DNA from: Macropodus opercularis
Taxonomy: Eukaryota > Chordata > Actinopteri > Anabantiformes > Osphronemidae
Length of the DNA stretch: 64,000 nt
Assembly: GCA_030770545.1 (NCBI GenBank)
Contig: CM061091.1
Coordinates: 7,062,501 to 7,126,500, forward strand
Reading direction: 5' to 3'
The notes beneath the pieces are model-generated. The model made no database searches, was not told the DNA's origin, and saw only the letters and a list, made by a program, of their open reading frames with translations. Position numbers and translations under genes: made by a program. Of this stretch, positions 61,921 to 64,000 are shown in pieces (within the stretch, counting starts at the first letter, position 1; every line of letters begins with the position of its first letter).

Positions 61921-62040
61921 CCCATGGTACACAGAGCAGTCAGAGGTGGAGGTGAGCGTTTGTGTCCATGCTGGTGTGACCGGTGTACTTCTGCGTTGTG
62001 TTCTTTTAAAGAGTCGGTTGTTGGGATGATGTCCTTTTTA

Positions 62041-62131
62041 ATATCTGAAGCATAGAAACAAACAAAAACACACTCCTGTAACATCTGCCAGCTCCAGTTC
62101 CTCTCCCACCGCAGGATCGTACAGAAAGGGG
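62041..62131 (-). pseudogene. Intron-less duplicate of the 62223-62523 sequence (possible retrocopy)
   Basis: Over 91 bp this matches the interrupted copy at 87 positions (31 of 31 on the upstream side, 56 of 60 on the other). On the - strand it reads CTGCGGTGGGAGAG joined directly to GAACTGGAGC, exactly the product expected from splicing the 214-nt segment out of the other copy. Homology starts at CCCCTTTCTG and stops around CTTCAG, where the other copy has a donor. No TATA box lies upstream of this copy, and no poly(A) tract or target duplication is obvious, so a full retrotransposition signature is missing. Confidence 0.6.
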
Positions 62132-62222
62132 CGGCAGTGCGTACAGCCGCGAGCGCGAACACAGAAAATACTCGCAGCCCGTTGTAACAAATATAAAATA
62201 AAAATACATAAAGTTCACATAC

Positions 62223-62523
62223 CTGATGCATAGAAACAAACAAAAACTCACTCCTGTAACATCTGCCCGCTCCAGTTCCTATAACGGCAAAACTAAAGTT
62301 AGCTTGACTGACTAACTTTGTAAGCTAGCAGCATTGGAGGGCAACTTACAGAGTGGCAGAAAATGAAGCAAAAATAAATCAACATATTCACATAAAACAG
62401 TAATGACAGATATAATGACAATAAAGAAATTAAGTAACACAAATTAATATAAAAGTATGAAAATATAAAGAGATGAGTAAAGCAGCACCTACCTCTCCCA
62501 CCGCAGGATCGTACAGAAAGGGG
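62223..62523 (-). ncRNA. Candidate small spliced transcript, two exons, coding status unknown
   Basis: On the - strand, exon 1 runs from about 62523 to 62493 (CCCCTTTCTGTACG to GTGGGAGAG). Intron 1 covers 62492-62279 (214 nt; donor GAG/GTAGGT, acceptor GTTATAG). Exon 2 covers 62278-62223 (56 bp) and ends at ATCAG/GTATGTG, a strong donor, so more exons may follow downstream. One frame reads YDPAVGE then ELERADVTG through the junction; I do not recognise it. Another frame has a stop. The start carries a pyrimidine run like a 5'TOP motif. The exon structure is supported by the spliced-looking duplicate at 62041-62131. Confidence 0.42.
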
Positions 62524-62542
62524 AGAGTCAGGGGCTGCAACC

Positions 62543-62552
62543 CATATATATA
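62543..62552 (-). promoter_or_regulatory. TATA box of the candidate - strand transcript
   Basis: TATATATATG on the - strand begins 29 bp upstream of the first base shared by the two copies (62523). That is the normal TATA-to-start distance. The duplicate copy lacks both the box and the flanking sequence. Confidence 0.4.
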
Positions 62553-62559
62553 GCTAACG

Positions 62560-63300
62560 AAAATAACACACCAACGAAGAAGAAATAATAAAAAAAAAGG
62601 ACTTCTTCTATGCTATTAGGATTAATACTGAAACCAACACTACAAACACATTTTGTGTAATTATAACAAAAATATAGAAGCACAAGTATAACCAGGTTAC
62701 ACTGGCAGGCAGTGGAACCAGCAGCTCTCAGTCTTCTCACAGTGCCACATAGCCTGACATCCACAACTGCTTTTCGTTTTGGCCTGGCGACTCGTACACC
62801 CTCATTCAGAGAGCAGTAATACTATACTGCGGCATGAGGCTTCATAATGATCCAGTAGACGCACAAGCAATCAGTGAATAAACTATATTCCCACACAGGA
62901 CTTGTTTTGCGAAGGAGATCTTTCACTGTGTGAACATCTAACACAAAGTCAATACTGTGTTAGCAGTAAAGCTGTAAAGTTGCAATAAATGTTTTTAAAC
63001 ATGTGACATTTTTCTCTACAGTTCCCCGAGACCTTGTGAAAGCTAGTGTTAGTTCTTCCTTCTGGGGGTTTACACAACCCGACGAATGAAATAGACATAG
63101 AACTATTAATATCTGATAGATAACATCATTTAGAATCAGTACATTAGTTAATCGTGTCTGTCCTTTATATATTTAAATGTGCATTGAAATAAACTTTATT
63201 TATTCAGCTTATTAAATGCACTGTAATGGTACAAATGCAAATGAGCTCATTTGAGCAGAGATGGAATTTAAATATATACCATCTTTCATATCTTCTGTCT
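62560..63300. other. Non-coding stretch
   Basis: AT-rich sequence with no recognised gene. The 78-codon antisense frame at 62528-62764 lies upstream of the candidate transcript start and has no domain. Confidence 0.45.
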
Positions 63301-63307
63301 GATAATA

Positions 63308-63436
63308 TTCATCCGTCCACTGTTCTAACTCTTTTAGAGGGTTGTGGCGCAAACCCCTGCTGCCTCTGTGCGAGACCCTTTGTGTAACAGGTAATTAGTC
63401 CATTACAGGGTGGAATACGCAAACTCCTCTGGGTCA
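63308..63436 (-). repeat. Diverged fragment of the fish interspersed repeat
   Basis: ATCCGTCCACTGTTCTAACT, then AGAGGGTTGTGGCGCAAAC, TAGTCCATTACAGGGTGGAA and GCAAACTCC follow the reverse-complement order of the family seen at 50528-50795, with internal loss. Confidence 0.5.
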
Positions 63437-63439
63437 AAC

Positions 63440-63463
63440 TAATAATAATAATAATAATAATAA
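63440..63463. repeat. (AAT)n microsatellite
   Basis: About eight AAT units directly after the repeat fragment, a common place for simple repeats to grow. Confidence 0.92.
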
Positions 63464-63469
63464 AATCGT

Positions 63470-64000
63470 CAATGATACTTTACCATTGTTGATATATAGT
63501 ATTGCTACTCTACTAAACCAAGACTTCTAGCACCTGGTCAGACGACAGAGACATGGGATGTTTTAGTGCAAGGCAGTATTGACTGCACCCTCTAAGCTGA
63601 GCCTCTAAAAAGCTACTGATTTGAGTTGCTTGACCTCTTCACTGATCTTGTTGTTCTGTAATGACTGGACTGTCATTGTAACGGACCCTGAGGGAAAACC
63701 CTAAATGACTTTCAGATTTCAGTCCAGACGTGGGACATTCAAAGTGGCTGTTTGCAGGGCTCTAACTTTAGGATTACATTTGTTAAGGATTAAAAGTTCT
63801 GTGGTGCAACTCTGAGGTACTCAGTCCACACTTAAAATCGATTCCAACAGCCCCGGTAACCAAACGAAATAATGCTGAGCTGATGTCAATATATATTTTG
63901 CATCTGGTTCAAGGCCAAGCCAGTACAGAGGTATCTTAAGTAGCCACAGTGATGTGAATAAAAGACAAACATCAGCTACCTTTCCCTGCACCCAGGCCTT
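63470..64000. other. Non-coding stretch to the window end
   Basis: No gene, repeat family or distinctive motif is seen. Confidence 0.5.

Noticed and set aside
1..64000. CRISPR arrays, bacterial operons, rRNA genes, integrated phage
   Set aside because: No regularly spaced direct repeats, no bacterial-type gene order, and the sequence is clearly from a vertebrate nuclear genome.

Overview
The window looks like a nuclear genome segment from a teleost fish. The evidence is a split, GT-AG-spliced gene end, long GT/CA microsatellites, degraded Tc1/mariner transposons and 3'-truncated LINE-type repeats of kinds familiar from fish genomes. There is no sign of operons or compact prokaryotic coding.

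The only protein-coding gene I can identify is at the left edge (91-521, + strand). It is the last two exons of an ADAMTS metalloprotease of the ADAMTS16/ADAMTS18 pair: the end of the final thrombospondin repeat, then the PLAC domain and stop codon. A long 3' UTR probably follows, with a plausible polyadenylation site near 2.65-2.71 kb. I cannot settle which paralogue it is; the PLAC wording leans slightly towards ADAMTS18, from memory only.

The other roughly 61 kb holds no recognisable protein gene. Open frames there are short, show no family signature and mostly overlap each other on opposite strands. The stretch is best read as an intergenic or very-large-intron landscape. It holds (i) microsatellites; (ii) relics of mobile elements: two Tc1/mariner fragments (26.7-27.0 and 46.4-46.5 kb), a LINE-type 3' fragment (41.6 kb) and several copies of one fish interspersed repeat in both orientations (45.2, 47.8-48.1, 50.5-50.8, 55.2 and 63.3 kb); (iii) a CTCF-like site at 5.36 kb; and (iv) many blocks whose look (AT-rich homeodomain/POU-type words, few repeats) suggests conserved regulatory elements, the best being 23.1-24.3, 28.5-28.8, 33.9-34.1, 44.4-44.8, 51.1-52.2 and 61.4-61.9 kb. 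That regulatory reading is an inference that needs alignment.

The most striking structure is near the right end (62.04-62.55 kb, - strand). A 91-bp sequence occurs twice. In one copy it is interrupted by a 214-nt segment with GT-AG ends. In the other copy the same sequence is joined exactly as splicing would join it. The shared sequence starts about 30 bp downstream of a TATA box that only the interrupted copy has, and ends beside a splice-donor-like CAG/GTATGT. This looks like a small TATA-driven transcript lying beside a spliced, probably RNA-derived, partial copy of itself, or alternatively a case of intron gain.
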